Shown here: positions 52,643 to 62,953 of the stretch, one piece after another
Layout: every line of letters starts with the position of its first letter
Position numbering within the stretch: position 1 is the first letter of the stretch
Assembly: GCA_963734435.1 (NCBI GenBank)
Contig: CAVTHA010000007.1
Coordinates: forward strand, 1 to 64,000
Direction: 5' to 3'
DNA: 64,000 nt
From: Bog-756 sp963734435
GTDB lineage: Bacteria; Actinomycetota; Acidimicrobiia; Acidimicrobiales; RAAP-2
Notes under the pieces: model-generated
Databases searched by the model: none
What the model saw: the letters and a program-made list of their open reading frames with translations, nothing else
Told to the model about the DNA's origin: nothing
Translations under genes and position numbers: made by a program

Positions 52643-53563
52643 ATGTCGCTCGACGCCCACTGATCGACCGCCGCCGCCCTGGTCGCCACCGCTGTCCTCT
52701 GGCCGCCTGCGGCAGCAGCGGCGGAGCAGCCGGGCCTCGGCCACGAAGCCGACCATCACCATCGGCGCCACGAACTTCGAGGAGCAGGAGATCGTGGCCA
52801 ACCTCTACGGCGACGTGCTCTCCCACGCCGGCTACACGGTGAAGGTGGAGCCCGCTCTCGGCACCCGGGCCGTCGTCGTGCCCGCCATCGAGCACGGCCA
52901 GATCGACCTCGAGCCCGACTACGCCGCCTCGCTGCTCGGCTACCTCCACGGCGGCAATCCCCAGCCGGCCGGCGACCAGATCGCCACCGCCATCGCCGCC
53001 GACAAGACGGCCCTGTCGTCCTTCGGGCGTCACCGTGCTGCCCGCCTCGAAGGCGCTCGACACCAACGTCTTCGCCGTGACCAAGGCGACGGCCAGCCAA
53101 GGACCACCTGACCACCATCTCGAGCCTGGCGCCCTACGCCTCGAAGATGACCCTGGGCGGTCCGCCCGAGTGCCCGACCTTCGCCGGGTGCGAGCCCGGG
53201 CTCAAGTCAAGGTCTACGGACTGAACTTCGCCAGCTTCAAGTCCCTCGACGAAGCGGGACCGCTCAGCGTGGCCGCCCTCAAGAACGGCGAGGTCCAGGT
53301 GGTCGAGCTGTTCTCGAGTGACGGCAACGTCGTGAGCAACAACTTCGTGGCCCTGACCGACAACAAGCACCTCGAAGGGGCCGACTACATCGTCCCGGTC
53401 ATCCGCAAGTCGGTGGACACCGCCGCGGTGGCAGCCGCCCTGCAACTGGATGACCAAGCTGACGACCGACGCCATCTCCAAGCTCAACCTCGACGTCACC
53501 GCCAACAAGGAGCAGCCGGCGGCCGTGGCCGAGACGTGGCTGAAGTCCGACGGCCTGATCTGA
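52643..53563 (+). CDS. osmoprotectant ABC substrate-binding lipoprotein (OpuAC-type; frame-broken)
   Basis: GGAAGG lies before the ATG at 52643. An apparent lipoprotein signal ends in LAACGSSGG in one frame, then the mature part starts as PTITIGATNFEEQEIVANLYG, a hallmark of PF04069 quaternary-ammonium binding proteins. Further blocks are LEPDYAASLLGYLHGG, LPASKALDTNVFAVTKA, LTTISSLAPYASKMTLGGPP and VVELFSSDGNVV, each in a shifted frame. Breaks fall near 52690, 52735, 53025, 53098, 53205 and 53450, the densest of the window. The stop is at 53561. An aromatic cage for betaine is expected but cannot be assigned reliably through the breaks. Confidence 0.75.
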
Positions 53564-53674
53564 GGAATTTCGACGTCGGCGGGACGCGAAGAAATGGCGC
53601 ACCTCCGCGGATGAGGCGGTACCGTCGATTGATCCGAGCTACCTCCCGAGCCCAGCGCAACTCGGCTGCCGTCG

Positions 53675-54368
53675 TCAGTCCAGCGATGTCCTCGGATCAG
53701 ATTGTTCGATCCTGCGCTCCACCCACCAGGAGAACGAGCCCCTATAGCGCTCTTGCAGGTCAGAACGTGCCCAGTCCTTACCCGTGATCGTCCGCCGACA
53801 ACTCGCTGATCCGCAGCGGCACTCCATCACATCATCGGAGTCGTCGAAGAAGGCATAGTCGATCGTGAGCTCCTCCCCCGGCGAGATGTCGCGCATGGCC
53901 ACCAGGACGACGTTGCCGGCCATCCCGACGTTGGGATCGCAAGAGTGATTTACCAACATCATCACAGCCTCGTACTCGTCTTCGCTCAGGGCAGCCAAGA
54001 ACAGATCACCGGCTAGCCGGAACTCAGAGTTGCGGATCGAAATTTGGAAGGCTCTCCACAGTCGCCTGATCGACGATGTGGCCGCCCTTGACTGCTACTA
54101 CTTCTCCGGCGGCGATGGACTCGAGGGCGTGCACGCCTCGGCCTTCGATAAGGCTCGGGACGCATTTCCTGGCCTTGGGGGTGATCCACGACGCCACCGT
54201 CGGCCTCATAGTGGACTCATCAGCCACGGCCAAGACGGTAACTCGCAATGTCCCGACTGTCATGCCGGATACTGCTCCGGCTCTGCACGACGGGGTCGGT
54301 TCAAGTCCGATCAGTGGACCGTCCAGGGAGAGTTGCCAAAAAAATGCTGAATGACAGTTTCGATTCAC
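53675..54368 (-). CDS. SET-domain protein (lysine methyltransferase-like; one frame break)
   Basis: A first piece (54024-54368) has GRGVHALESIAAGEVVAVKGG, the N-SET strand. The second (53675-53998) starts with LSEDEYEAVMMLVNHSCDPN, the signature NHSCDPN, followed by GEELTIDYAF and a post-SET-like CRCGSASCRRTITG. The frame changes near 54024, where NFDPQ continues as IRNSEFRLAGDLFL. Motifs for SAM binding (NHSC) and the catalytic Tyr (IDY) are kept. Bacterial SET proteins methylate lysine in host or self proteins; the target here is unknown. It stands between the Opu operon and a phosphoesterase gene. The true start is uncertain; an ATG within 54240-54368 is likely. Confidence 0.7.
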
Positions 54369-54556
54369 CGTGATCCGCCCCTGTCATCCGCCCGATCGCG
54401 CACGGATCGCTGTCCGAAGCCGCCGCCAGTTCTACTGGCCTCGTGGCCGCTCGGCCCCGTTGTAGGTCCTTCTCGGCACCACAGGCCGGGTGCTCTCGCT
54501 GTCGATCAGAGGACAATGGGAATCGGAAGCTAGGACCGGAGGTTGTGTGGCCGCTC

Positions 54557-56089
54557 TTACGTGCTCGGTGGCGTGGCCGTACACCCGACGCAGGGCCCCA
54601 ACCCGTTGAAGTAGGCCGGGATGCTCGACGAGTCCGTAGGGGGGTTGGTCGGCAGGAGGACGGGCGGGCGTGGCGACTGGGTGAAGTCGAAGTCCTTGTC
54701 CATGTTGCCCAGGATCGTGGCGTTCTCCCGGACATCGGGCCTGGGGTCGGGCCGACTGTCCGTCTTCGGGTTGAGCCTGGACCCGCCTAAGAAGTCGTCC
54801 TCGATGAACTTGAGGTACGCGTCGCTCGAGAGCGTCTGCTGGTCGACGTAACCCTGCTTGGCGTAGGGCGAGATCACCATCGCCGGGACCCGCAGCCCAT
54901 AGCCGTTTTGATCGACCGGGGGCGGCACGGCGTGGTCGTAGAAGCCGCCCCAATCGTCCCATTGCAAGAAAATGGCGGTCGAGTCCCAGTCGGGGCTCTT
55001 CATAGCGGCATTGATGACGGCGGTGACATAGGCCTGGCCCTGGTGCACGCTGGCAGGCGGGTGCTCGCTGTCCGCTTGGGAAGGAGTGACCCACATCACC
55101 GATGGGAGCGTCCCGGCCTTGGCTTCGGCGAAGTAATTGTTCAAGGGCTGAATGTTGCGGACCTGATGGTCCTTCTGGACATCTTCGAAAATGGGCAGAG
55201 GATTCCAGATGCCCGGAGTCAGGTAGCTCTGCGCCACGGGCGGGCAACTCAGGGCGCCGTCATTCTCGCAGTCGGGCTGGTCGCCCGTTTGCACGTAGTA
55301 GGCCCATGAGACGTGCTTGTTGTAGAGGAGCCAGGTGATATCCGTCCAGGCGTTGGTGACGTCAGCGGTGCCCTTGTCGATGGCTTGGTCTACGTACTTC
55401 TGCATCTGGGCGGGCGTGTAGGGGCCCTGGATCTCGTTCACACAGCTGGACGGCGCCGGGCTCGAGCATCTGGCGGACCAGCCAGACACCAGGTACAGGT
55501 GATCGGGGAGCGACCACGATTTCACGGGTTCGAACATGTGGTCGTCGAGCACGAAATCTTGGGCATAGTTCCAGTAGTTCGGGATCTCCGCCGCTGTGTG
55601 GTAGCCCATGACGTCCGGGGTGGCCGAATTCGAACAGGCCGGATCAGTCGTATTGAGACAGCCCTTCTTCGCTTTGCTCGCCTGTGTGATGAACCCGTCC
55701 ATCTTGCCGCCGTTGACGTCGATCCGCGCACTGGGCTCGTTGTGGGGACCGCCGCCGTTGACGTCTGCCGTGTCGTGGTACGGCTTCTGGCATCCGCCCG
55801 TCGGCATGGGCACGCAGACGGACGGTTGCCCGTTCTGCATGGGGATGCCGTCGGCGCCGGGGAAGGTCCCGAAGTAGCTGTCGAAGGACCGGTTCTCCTG
55901 CTCGATGACGATGACGTGCTTGATCTTGTGGATGCCGGTCGGGACGATGTAGTGGCCAGTCGGGCCGCCGCTCACATTCTCAGCAGGGGAGGCTGACTGC
56001 GATGGCGCGTTGCTGCAGGCGCTGAACGCCACCGCCAGGACGGCGACGGTGCCGGAGACAATTGCCCGCGGCCCGTCGCCGATGGGCAC
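54557..56089 (-). CDS. secreted phosphoesterase lipoprotein (phospholipase C/acid-phosphatase family)
   Basis: 510 residues. The N-terminus has a lipobox (VAFSAC) after a hydrophobic stretch. The catalytic core carries HVIVIEQENRSFDSYFGTFPG (metal-binding Glu-Asn), DDHMFEP, and the late WDDWGGFYDHA with Asp/His ligands, all as in the phosphoesterase (phospholipase C) family. A C-terminal stretch is rich in Pro and Asp. It likely releases phosphate from phospholipids or other phosphoesters outside the cell. Intact. The GTG at 56089 is likely, but a nearby alternative start is possible. Downstream of the frame-broken secreted gene on the same strand. Confidence 0.85.
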   Translation of the reverse strand: MPIGDGPRAIVSGTVAVLAVAFSACSNAPSQSASPAENVSGGPTGHYIVPTGIHKIKHVIVIEQENRSFDSYFGTFPGADGIPMQNGQPSVCVPMPTGGCQKPYHDTADVNGGGPHNEPSARIDVNGGKMDGFITQASKAKKGCLNTTDPACSNSATPDVMGYHTAAEIPNYWNYAQDFVLDDHMFEPVKSWSLPDHLYLVSGWSARCSSPAPSSCVNEIQGPYTPAQMQKYVDQAIDKGTADVTNAWTDITWLLYNKHVSWAYYVQTGDQPDCENDGALSCPPVAQSYLTPGIWNPLPIFEDVQKDHQVRNIQPLNNYFAEAKAGTLPSVMWVTPSQADSEHPPASVHQGQAYVTAVINAAMKSPDWDSTAIFLQWDDWGGFYDHAVPPPVDQNGYGLRVPAMVISPYAKQGYVDQQTLSSDAYLKFIEDDFLGGSRLNPKTDSRPDPRPDVRENATILGNMDKDFDFTQSPRPPVLLPTNPPTDSSSIPAYFNGLGPCVGCTATPPST

Positions 56090-56113
56090 CTGAACGGGAC
56101 TCTGTTCCTCGTC

Positions 56114-57602
56114 TCATTGTTCTCTTCCTTTCGACGAACCGGTGAGGTGGAGAGCTTCGGGCTTCGACGATGCGACCCAGGCCGTGCCATCGGCGGGGTA
56201 GAAGTTGGAGTCGTAGCCCCCGTAGTAGAGGCGCCCGTCACCGAACGGTGAGGGTGTGATGGTTCGAATGGAGACGAATGCCTGAGCAGATCGGATCGGC
56301 TTGCTCACCTCACCTGAAAGTGCAAAATCCGGCCCGCTCAAACAGCGCAGGGAGTACGAAGGAGTCCTGGCGTCGGTACGGATGGCGAAACACGCGGCTG
56401 CGTCGAACGTTGCTATGCCATAAGCGGTGGGTCCGCACGCACGCGCTGGAGGACAATCTCCTAGGTACGCGTGTTCGACGCCGAAGAGCTGTCGGTCGAC
56501 GCCGTCAATCTTGACGGTCGCGAAGTTGTTGTAAGCCGCGATGACGTAGTCGATGGACCCCTTGCCCGTGGGGGGAACCGTCGTGCCCTGGGTGGCCAGC
56601 ATTTGTCTGAGAGCGCGGAGCTGGAGCGAACTCCAGGATGGGGGTCAGACCTCGTAGACCATGACCCGGGCTCGCCGTTGGGGGATCGTCGAGCTGGCGC
56701 TCGGGCAAGTGGTCGATCCGGTAGACGTTCCCGTTTCCCTCGGTGGAGAGCAACAGCGATGGAGAACCAAGGTGGGTGATGCAGGTCAAGCCCCGCAGAC
56801 CACTGTTGGACATTCCCACCGGTGGCTCTTGGTAGAGCAGTACCCAGCGGGCGACTCCCGGTGGAAGGTCACCGTCGTTTCGACGGTACAGTTTCGTGTT
56901 GATCGTTACGTAGATGGATCCGACACAGTTGGCAAAGCCGGTGACTTTCTGCGTTGGCACCCCGGGCGGGCCCGGTTTCTCGGACAGCTCCGGCGTGGGA
57001 CCGAAGACCAGCGTGTACCTGGTCTTTGACCACGTGCCCTGGAGGATCCCCGTCGGCTCGATCCCGGCGTAAACGGCCCACACCCCGCGGGACTCGTGGG
57101 CGCCGAATGAGCGGACGTCGAACACGTTGGAGGGGACGGGGACGGAATCCTGGGAACTGAACGCCTTTGCCCCGTCGAGGAGCCACTGGATCTCTGATCG
57201 CCCGTCGATCACCGCGTGGGTAATCAGCAATGAATGGCCCGGCCCAAGGCCCTGGTCGCTCGGGACCTCGAAGGAGTCCAGTGCCTCGGACACGCGAAGG
57301 CCCTGGGTCTGCTCGAATACCGTCCACGGGCGGCGCGGAGAGTCCTTCACCAGGATCTGCCCTGCGGGCGACGGGCCTGGGTACTCCCACTGATCAGTCG
57401 AAACAAAGAGGCGCCCATCCTGCGCGACGAGTGCGTCGGTTTCGGTGTCGTGCGCCACCGGGGACCCCTGGTTCGTGGTCAGCGGCTGGAGCGCGGCGGG
57501 CACCGCGTATGGCCCGATGGTCCCGCTCGCGGTTGTCCCGTCAACGGACGGTGCGGCCGAGCCCACCAGGGGCCATCCTGTCACCAACATCGCCATGCCC
57601 AC
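56114..57602 (-). CDS. secreted beta-rich protein of unknown function (one frame break)
   Basis: About 490 residues. Signal-like start (MAMLVTGWPLVGSAAPS), then beta-propeller-like material with repeated aromatic/Gly patterns (DGRLFVSTDQWEYPG, SLLLSTEGNGNVYRIDHL, DGRLYYGGYDSNFYPADG). The frame shifts near 56620 between TPILEFAPA and MLATQGTTV. Several Cys appear in the second half (LGDCPPARACGPTA). It precedes the phosphoesterase gene by about 25 bases on the same strand, so the two may be co-expressed. I do not recognise a family; a propeller is inferred from the pattern only. Confidence 0.6.
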
Positions 57603-57829
57603 GACGCAAAGTGTCCCGCGCCCGGTCGGGCCCTGCGCCCGAATTCGTGCGTCGGGTCCTCGGTTGCCGCGTGATCGTGGCGGACGGGGCAGCAGAGCGC
57701 TACCTCGATCTTCTCGATCGAATACGCACCCTTCGTTTCCCGTCCTCCCTCATCTCGCTCGGCTAACGCTTGACCGACTCATACTGTCACTGGACCGTCC
57801 AGGACTGGCGACGTCGCTCCGACGCACCG

Positions 57830-58661
57830 TCAGGCGTCCCGGCGGATCAACAGCACGCCACCGGCGATCAGGATGACGGCGGCATAGCGAGCCAAGCAGG
57901 GCGAAGCTGAGCCACGGACCGAACGGATCGGCGCCGTGATAGTGAACACTCATCATCCGGGTCCCGATGTCGGCCGGCAAGAACCGGTCAACGTCGTTGG
58001 CGAACGACGACGGCAGCACATCGGCGATGATCGGGAGGATGAAGAGCAAACCGACGAAAGTGCTGATCGCTGCCGCGGTGTGACGGACGATCGTGGCCAA
58101 CCCGAGAGCCAGCAGCCCGAGCGCGGTGAGGTAGAGACCGGCGCTGACGACCGCCCGCACTGCGGTCGGGTCCGACAGCGAAGCTGTAGGCGTCTTACCC
58201 GAAAGAATGTGCTGTCCCAGGAGGAAGGCGGCGAAGGAGACGATCTCGCCGACCACGAAGGCCACCACGGCAAAGAGGACCACCTTGGCCACGAGGACCA
58301 CCGGGCGCCGGGGAACGGCGGAGAAGGTGGCGCGGATCGTGCCCGTGCTGTACTCGGCGCTCACCACCAGCACGCCCAGGACTCCGATGGCCAACTGGGC
58401 GAAGAGCATCCCGGCAAGACTGGAACGGGTGGGATCGAAGGCCAAACGGGCGGCCAGCGAGCGGGTGGAGAACCGGGCCGCCTGGGCGGAAGTCACGAGT
58501 GCACCGATGCCCACCCCCGCCACGGCGGTGATCACGAGGGTCCAGATAGTCGAGCGGACGCTCCTGAGCTTGGTCCACTCCGACGAGAGGACGCCGCCCA
58601 GCCCGTAGTGACCGGAGGGCGGCCCCTCCAGGCCGCCCAACGCAGAGGCCGCGGTGGTCAT
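57830..58661 (-). CDS. ABC-2 type exporter permease (one frame break)
   Basis: About 277 residues with six hydrophobic helices. The opening SEWTKLRSVRSTIWTL and the loop VSAEYSTGTIRATFSAVPRR are typical of ABC-2 permeases of lantibiotic/drug exporters. Near 57890 a base change shifts the last helix; in the corrected frame it reads YAAVILIAGGVLLIRRDA and ends at TGA (57832-57830). It overlaps the ATPase gene by 4 bases upstream. With the ATPase it forms an exporter. Substrate unknown. Confidence 0.82.
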
Positions 58662-59597
58662 GCTCGTTCCTCCGTAGCATTTGGCGAGGGCTTGACACGG
58701 TTGCCCCCGAACTCGACATCGGCTTCGGTGGACTCCACAAAGGCCTCCTCGAGCGACGCCGCTTGGGGCGCCAGCTCGTGGAGCATGATCGAGTGCTGCC
58801 AGGCGATCTCGCCGATGGCGTCTTGGCTCATCCCCCGCACCGACATGGAGCAGTCCTCCTCGGGGGAGACTGACGCGCCGGCTTCCTCCAAGGCTCGACG
58901 CAGCTCGTCAAGGTGTGGCGAGCGAACCCGGATGTAGCCCCGCGAGTAACGGGCGGTGAACTCGGTCACCGGCATCTCGGCGATGAGCCGCCCCCTGCCG
59001 ATGACCACCAGCTGGTCGGCGGTCTGGGCCATCTCGCTCATTAGGTGGCTGGAGACGAAGACAGATCTTCCTTCGACGGCCAGGCGGCGCAGGAGCTGGC
59101 GAACCCAGCGGATGCCGTCGGTGTCGAGCCCGTTGACCGGCTCGTCGAACATCAGCACCCCGGGGTCGCCCAGTAGAGCGGCGGCGATGCCCAGACGCTG
59201 GCTCATGCCGAGGGAGAATTGGCCGACCCGCTGCCCGGCCACTGACGAAAGACCGACCAGGCCGAGCACCTCATCGACACGCCGACGGGGGATGCGGTTG
59301 GTCTTGGCCAACATCCAGAGGTGGGCGTCGGCGCTCCTGCCCGGGTGGATAGCCTTGGCTTCGAGGAGGGCCCCCACTTCGCGCAGCGGCCAGGCCAGGT
59401 CATGATAGGAACGGCCGTTGACGCTGACCGATCCGGCGTTGGGTCGATCCAGCCCCATGATCATCCGCATGGTCGTCGATTTGCCTGCCCCGTTGGGTCC
59501 GAGGAAGCCGGTGACCTGACCAGGTTTGACGTCGAAACTGAGCCCGTCGACGGCCACCTTCTCCCCGAATCGCTTGGTCACTTCCGTAGCCCGGATG
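58658..59597 (-). CDS. ABC exporter ATPase (ABC-2 partner)
   Basis: About 310 residues. Walker A GFLGPNGAGKST, signature LGMSQRLG (SLGM variant), Walker B GVLMFDEP, switch His in FVSSHLMSE, and a C-terminal regulatory tail. Matches the DrrA/BcrA group. The coding start is unclear: no ATG or GTG falls at the expected place near 59597, and the sequence upstream belongs to a broken frame, so the N-terminus may be affected by an error. Overlaps the permease gene (ATGA, 58658-58661). Confidence 0.85.
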
Positions 59598-59905
59598 GTG
59601 TTCGCCGTTCCTCGGAACGCCGACGGTGCAGTGGGCCAGTTCGGTCGGCACCACAGCGAGAGGCCCCGGCGACCACGGCCCAGCACCGCCAATCGCCGGA
59701 ACAGCGCCAGCGTGGATCGGGGCGGCAGTCCCGGACGGCCGGCGTGCCCGGGAACGTCGAACCAGCATGACGACGCCGACAATCGACCACCGCCACGATG
59801 ACCACGAGGATGAGGATCCTCAGGCCGTGATGGCCGTGCGAGCCTCCGAGGAGGTGCGAGCCCCCGAGCGCGAGCAAGACGACCGCCCATCACGAACGCC
59901 GGGTA
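59598..59905 (-). other. frame-broken region with a C-terminal-type membrane helix
   Basis: One frame reads ALGGSHLLGGSHGHH followed by LRILILVVIVAVV and then, in another frame, LVRRSRARRPSG. It could be the membrane anchor of the RCC1 protein or a separate small membrane protein upstream of the ATPase gene. A TGA separates it from the RCC1 frame; frame breaks make the choice uncertain. Confidence 0.4.
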
Positions 59906-61109
59906 CTGCTCTCGAGAGCCTGCCACGTTCTGGGCGGTCGACGAGACCTGCGTCAGGTGGATGCCCACGCTGACCGGTTTGGTGGCGATGGTGGTGCCGC
60001 TCCCCGTCCCGAGCTGCCCGCTCTTGTTGTCTCCCCAGGCCCACAGCCGGCCCGAGCGGTCGATGGCGTAGCTGGCGTAGCCGCCGGAGCTGACCTTGAC
60101 GAAGGTCACCCCCTTGGGCACGTCGACGCGCACGGGAACGTCAGAGCTGACCCTCGTGCCGTCGCCGAGCTGACCCCGGTCGTTGTTGCCCCAGGCCCAC
60201 ACCGAGCCGTTGGCCAGGATGGCGACGGTCTGGCCGTTCTTGGGTCCGCTGCCGCCCTGGAACACCTGTCGCACGGCTGCAGGCAGCGTGACCTGCACGG
60301 GGACGGCACTGTCGGCGGTGGTGCCGTTGCCGAGCTGACCGGCGGCGTTGTAGCCCCAGTTGTAGTACGCGCCATTGCTGAGGAGCGCCCCAGAACCCTC
60401 CCACGAGGAGGTGAGCGCGGTCACTCGCGCCGCGCTCGGCAGGCCGACGACGGGGACCGGGGTGGAGCTGCTCGTGGTGGAGCCGGTGCCGAGGACGCCG
60501 TACTCGCCCGCGCCGCAGGCGTAGACCTTGCCCCCCGAGTAAAAGAGCGAGTGCGTCCGCGCACCGGTGGCCAGGGTGACGTCGCTCAGCGGGAGCTCAC
60601 TCGGACGGAGCTCCGTGAGACCGGAGAGGCACAGGTCGCCGATAGGCGTTGAGGCCCCACCCCCAGACGTGGCCCTGCGAGTCGATGGCCAACGCGCCGT
60701 CGAAGGGCATGGGGTTCGCCAACGAGACGATCCTGACACCGGCGGGAAACTCGACCTTGACCGCCCGGGTGGAGTAGGCGGGGTGCTCTCCGTTGCCGAG
60801 CTCGCCGTAGCTGGCCACCCCCCAGGCCCACACCGCGCCGCTCGAGGTCAGCGCGTAGCCGTCGGAGTTGGACGTGGCGATCTGCACGACCTGACCGCTG
60901 ATTCCGAGCGACAGGAGTCGGCCGTATCGAGCTGCAGCTGGCGGATGGCTCCCCGGTTCCCGACCACCCCGAACCTAGTAGACGACGGTGGTGGAGGGCG
61001 GTGGGGAACTAGCCGTGCCGGAGCCACAAGCGGTCAGCACCAGAGCCGAGACGAACACCAGAGCCGGAGCACACAGGCGCCACTGGCGTTTGGTGGTGGC
61101 GAGCCGCAT
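59906..61109 (-). CDS. RCC1-repeat lipoprotein (frame-broken)
   Basis: About 380 residues after bridging breaks near 60920 and 60650. Lipoprotein signal with lipobox VLTACGSG after a hydrophobic helix. The body is six or so RCC1-type repeats, each with the G-x-x-x-AWG pattern (VWAWGVASYGELGNG, YYNWGYNAAGQLGNG, VWAWGNNDRGQLGDG, LWAWGDNKSGQLGTG), which form a seven-bladed propeller. RCC1 repeats in bacteria occur in exported proteins of unknown ligand. It is divergent from the MarR gene with a shared inverted repeat, and the ABC exporter genes lie just downstream on the same strand, so it may be an exporter-associated surface protein. Confidence 0.75.
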
Positions 61110-61134
61110 GTTCGAAGTATCGGGCGAGAGACGC

Positions 61135-61160
61135 CAACTGTCAACCCAGTTTACAGTTTG
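61135..61160. promoter_or_regulatory. inverted repeat between RCC1 and MarR genes (likely MarR operator)
   Basis: AACTGT (61136-61141) and ACAGTT (61153-61158), extended on both sides (CCAACTGT/ACAGTTTG, 7 of 8 matches), lie in the 65-base gap between the two divergent starts. The spacing of about two helical turns fits a dimeric MarR site. Confidence 0.55.
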
Positions 61161-61174
61161 CTAACATCTCTCTG

Positions 61175-61700
61175 GTGACTTCCGACGTGCCTCCTTCGGA
61201 TGCCGACGCCGGAGCCGACGAATTCGAGCTCGGCCGTCATCGGTCGGCCTCGGACCGGCTCTTCGTCGCGCTTGGCTTGGCTATCAGCTTCGAACTTGAC
61301 ACCGCCATGGCCGATGCCGGGTTCGGGGAGCGAAGATTTCCCGATGGGCGGGTGCTCCGGTTGTGTTCGGGTCAGGCCGGATCAACGATCTCAGCCATCG
61401 GACGCGAGCTCGGCATCACCCGCCAGGGCGCCAGCAAGGTGGTCGCGCACCTACGCGATCGTGGCTACGTCGCGGTCGCCGATTCGGCGACCAGCAGGAG
61501 GGAAAAGTCGGTCATCCTCACATCCCGCGGGATCGACTACCTGCGAGGCGCAGCGAGCGGCGGCTCGGGCGATCGAGGACGAGTTGAAGGCCGCACTTGG
61601 AGAGGAGGGCTTCTCCGGCCTGTCCACCTTGCTCGACGCACTCGACCACGGTGAGCAGACACCGATGCGCACGTACCTGCGACGCTCAACGCGTACCTAG
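61175..61700 (+). CDS. MarR-family regulator (one frame break)
   Basis: About 175 residues. The winged helix is plain: STISAIGRELGITRQGASKVV, HLRDRGYVAV, and the wing ATSRREKSVILTSRG. The frame shifts near 61550, after which coding continues as AARAIEDELKAALGEEGF, SGLSTLLDAL and ends in TYLRRSTRT. GTG start at 61175. Divergent from the RCC1 gene and its exporter, so a drug- or peptide-responsive repressor of that locus is likely. Confidence 0.83.
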
Positions 61701-61973
61701 GCGACGGGGGTTGGTGAAGACTCGGGTGGGATTCGCACGAGTTCAGGCGATCCATCAGTGGCTCGAGGAACCTTGGGTGCACCGAAATACTCATCCGACG
61801 ATGTCACGCAACAAGCAGTACTCGTGAATATACCGCCGAGCCCTGCATTTCGACCCAACACTCCGGCGACATACAGGTTTATCGCTCGCTCTCACCCTTG
61901 GAGCGGAACTTACGCCTAGCTCACGCAAGTCCACACACGCGGAGGATGACACAAACCTGAGGTAGACCTGGGC

Positions 61974-62529
61974 ATGGACTCTCTCCAACCAATACCTGTG
62001 CCCTCCAACCATACTCCGGAGGGTGGCGTGTTGATCGGCGACGGAAAGGCCCGGCGGCGGCTCATCCTGTTCGAAGACCCGCAATGCCCTTATTGCCGAC
62101 AGTTCGAGGAAACCTCCGGGAGACCTCCTGCGCCGCGAGGTAGGAAAGGGGGAAGTGGCGGTCGAGTACCGGATGCGGTGTTTTCTTGGCGACGAATCGG
62201 TACGGGCGGACAACGCCTTGGCACTTGGCGCAGAGTTCGGTCGGTTCGATGAGCTACGCCGCGAGCTGTTCGCAAACCAACCCGCCGAGAACAGCGGTGG
62301 ATTCACGGTCGCTGACCTTACCGACCTGGGCCGTCGAGCTGGCCTGACCAGCTCGGAATACGTGACCGGTGTGAGAGAAGGGCGATACGAGGCGTGGGCA
62401 GTTGCGATCGACCAATCGTTCCAGAAGCAGGATCCACACGGTACTCCAGCGGCTCTGCTCGACGGGCGGGAAGTGAATCCGCAATCACTATTCGACCCCG
62501 AAGCGCTTCAAACGTTGCTGCGCCGATGA
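61974..62529 (+). CDS. DsbA-like thioredoxin-fold protein (one frame break)
   Basis: About 185 residues. The active-site motif is FEDPQCPYCRQFEE (Cys-Pro-Tyr-Cys), in the first third, after LIGDGKARRRLILF. The frame changes near 62125, where the text continues as GDLLRREVGKGEVAVEYRMRCFLGD. C-terminal helix-rich part ends in FDPEALQTLLRR. No signal peptide is visible, although DsbA-like proteins usually act outside, so it may be a cytoplasmic or lipid-linked homologue. ATG at 61974. It likely performs disulfide exchange. Confidence 0.8.
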
Positions 62530-62707
62530 ACGCGACCGCTGGGCTCTTTGTAGTCCGATCCCCCAAACGCAGTGAATGTCCGAGGTGGTACTCAACGAGT
62601 GTGCGAGCTGAGTTTGCCCCGGCTCGAAAGACTTGACGTTCGAAAGGTTTGTGCCCTCTGGCCCGTCGTCCAAGCCGTCGGTTCGAGACATGGCGCAACG
62701 AGACGAA

Positions 62708-62953
62708 CTACCGAGGCTTGCCCGTGTCCACCCATCTTTGAAGGAGATCGACCTGTCCGGCCGGCCAGGCTCCGTCGCAAGGCATCGTGCCAGCGCGAAG
62801 TCGTTCCACAATCGCACTGGCGTGTGCGCTCACGTCATCGTACGACCACAGATCGAAATGGACCTGCATCGACTCCCGGTCTCGCGAACGAAACAGTGGC
62901 TTTATGTGCTCCTCAAAGCTCACCTGTTCGGGCGCGGCGGGAACTTCCGTCAT
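62708..62953 (-). CDS. 81-residue conserved small protein
   Basis: Sequence FEEHIKPLFRSRDRESM, HFDLWSYDDVSAH and GTMPCDGAWPAGQVDLLQRWVDTG forms a recognisable small family in environmental actinomycetes (IKPLFR-x-x-DR-x-SM and GTMPCDGAWP). A single conserved Cys sits in MPCDG. No signal peptide or membrane helix. The pattern resembles a cytochrome-associated or gating subunit by arrangement, but the function is unknown. ATG start with a weak GAGG site upstream. Convergent with the DsbA-like gene. Confidence 0.68.
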   Translation of the reverse strand: MTEVPAAPEQVSFEEHIKPLFRSRDRESMQVHFDLWSYDDVSAHASAIVERLRAGTMPCDGAWPAGQVDLLQRWVDTGKPR

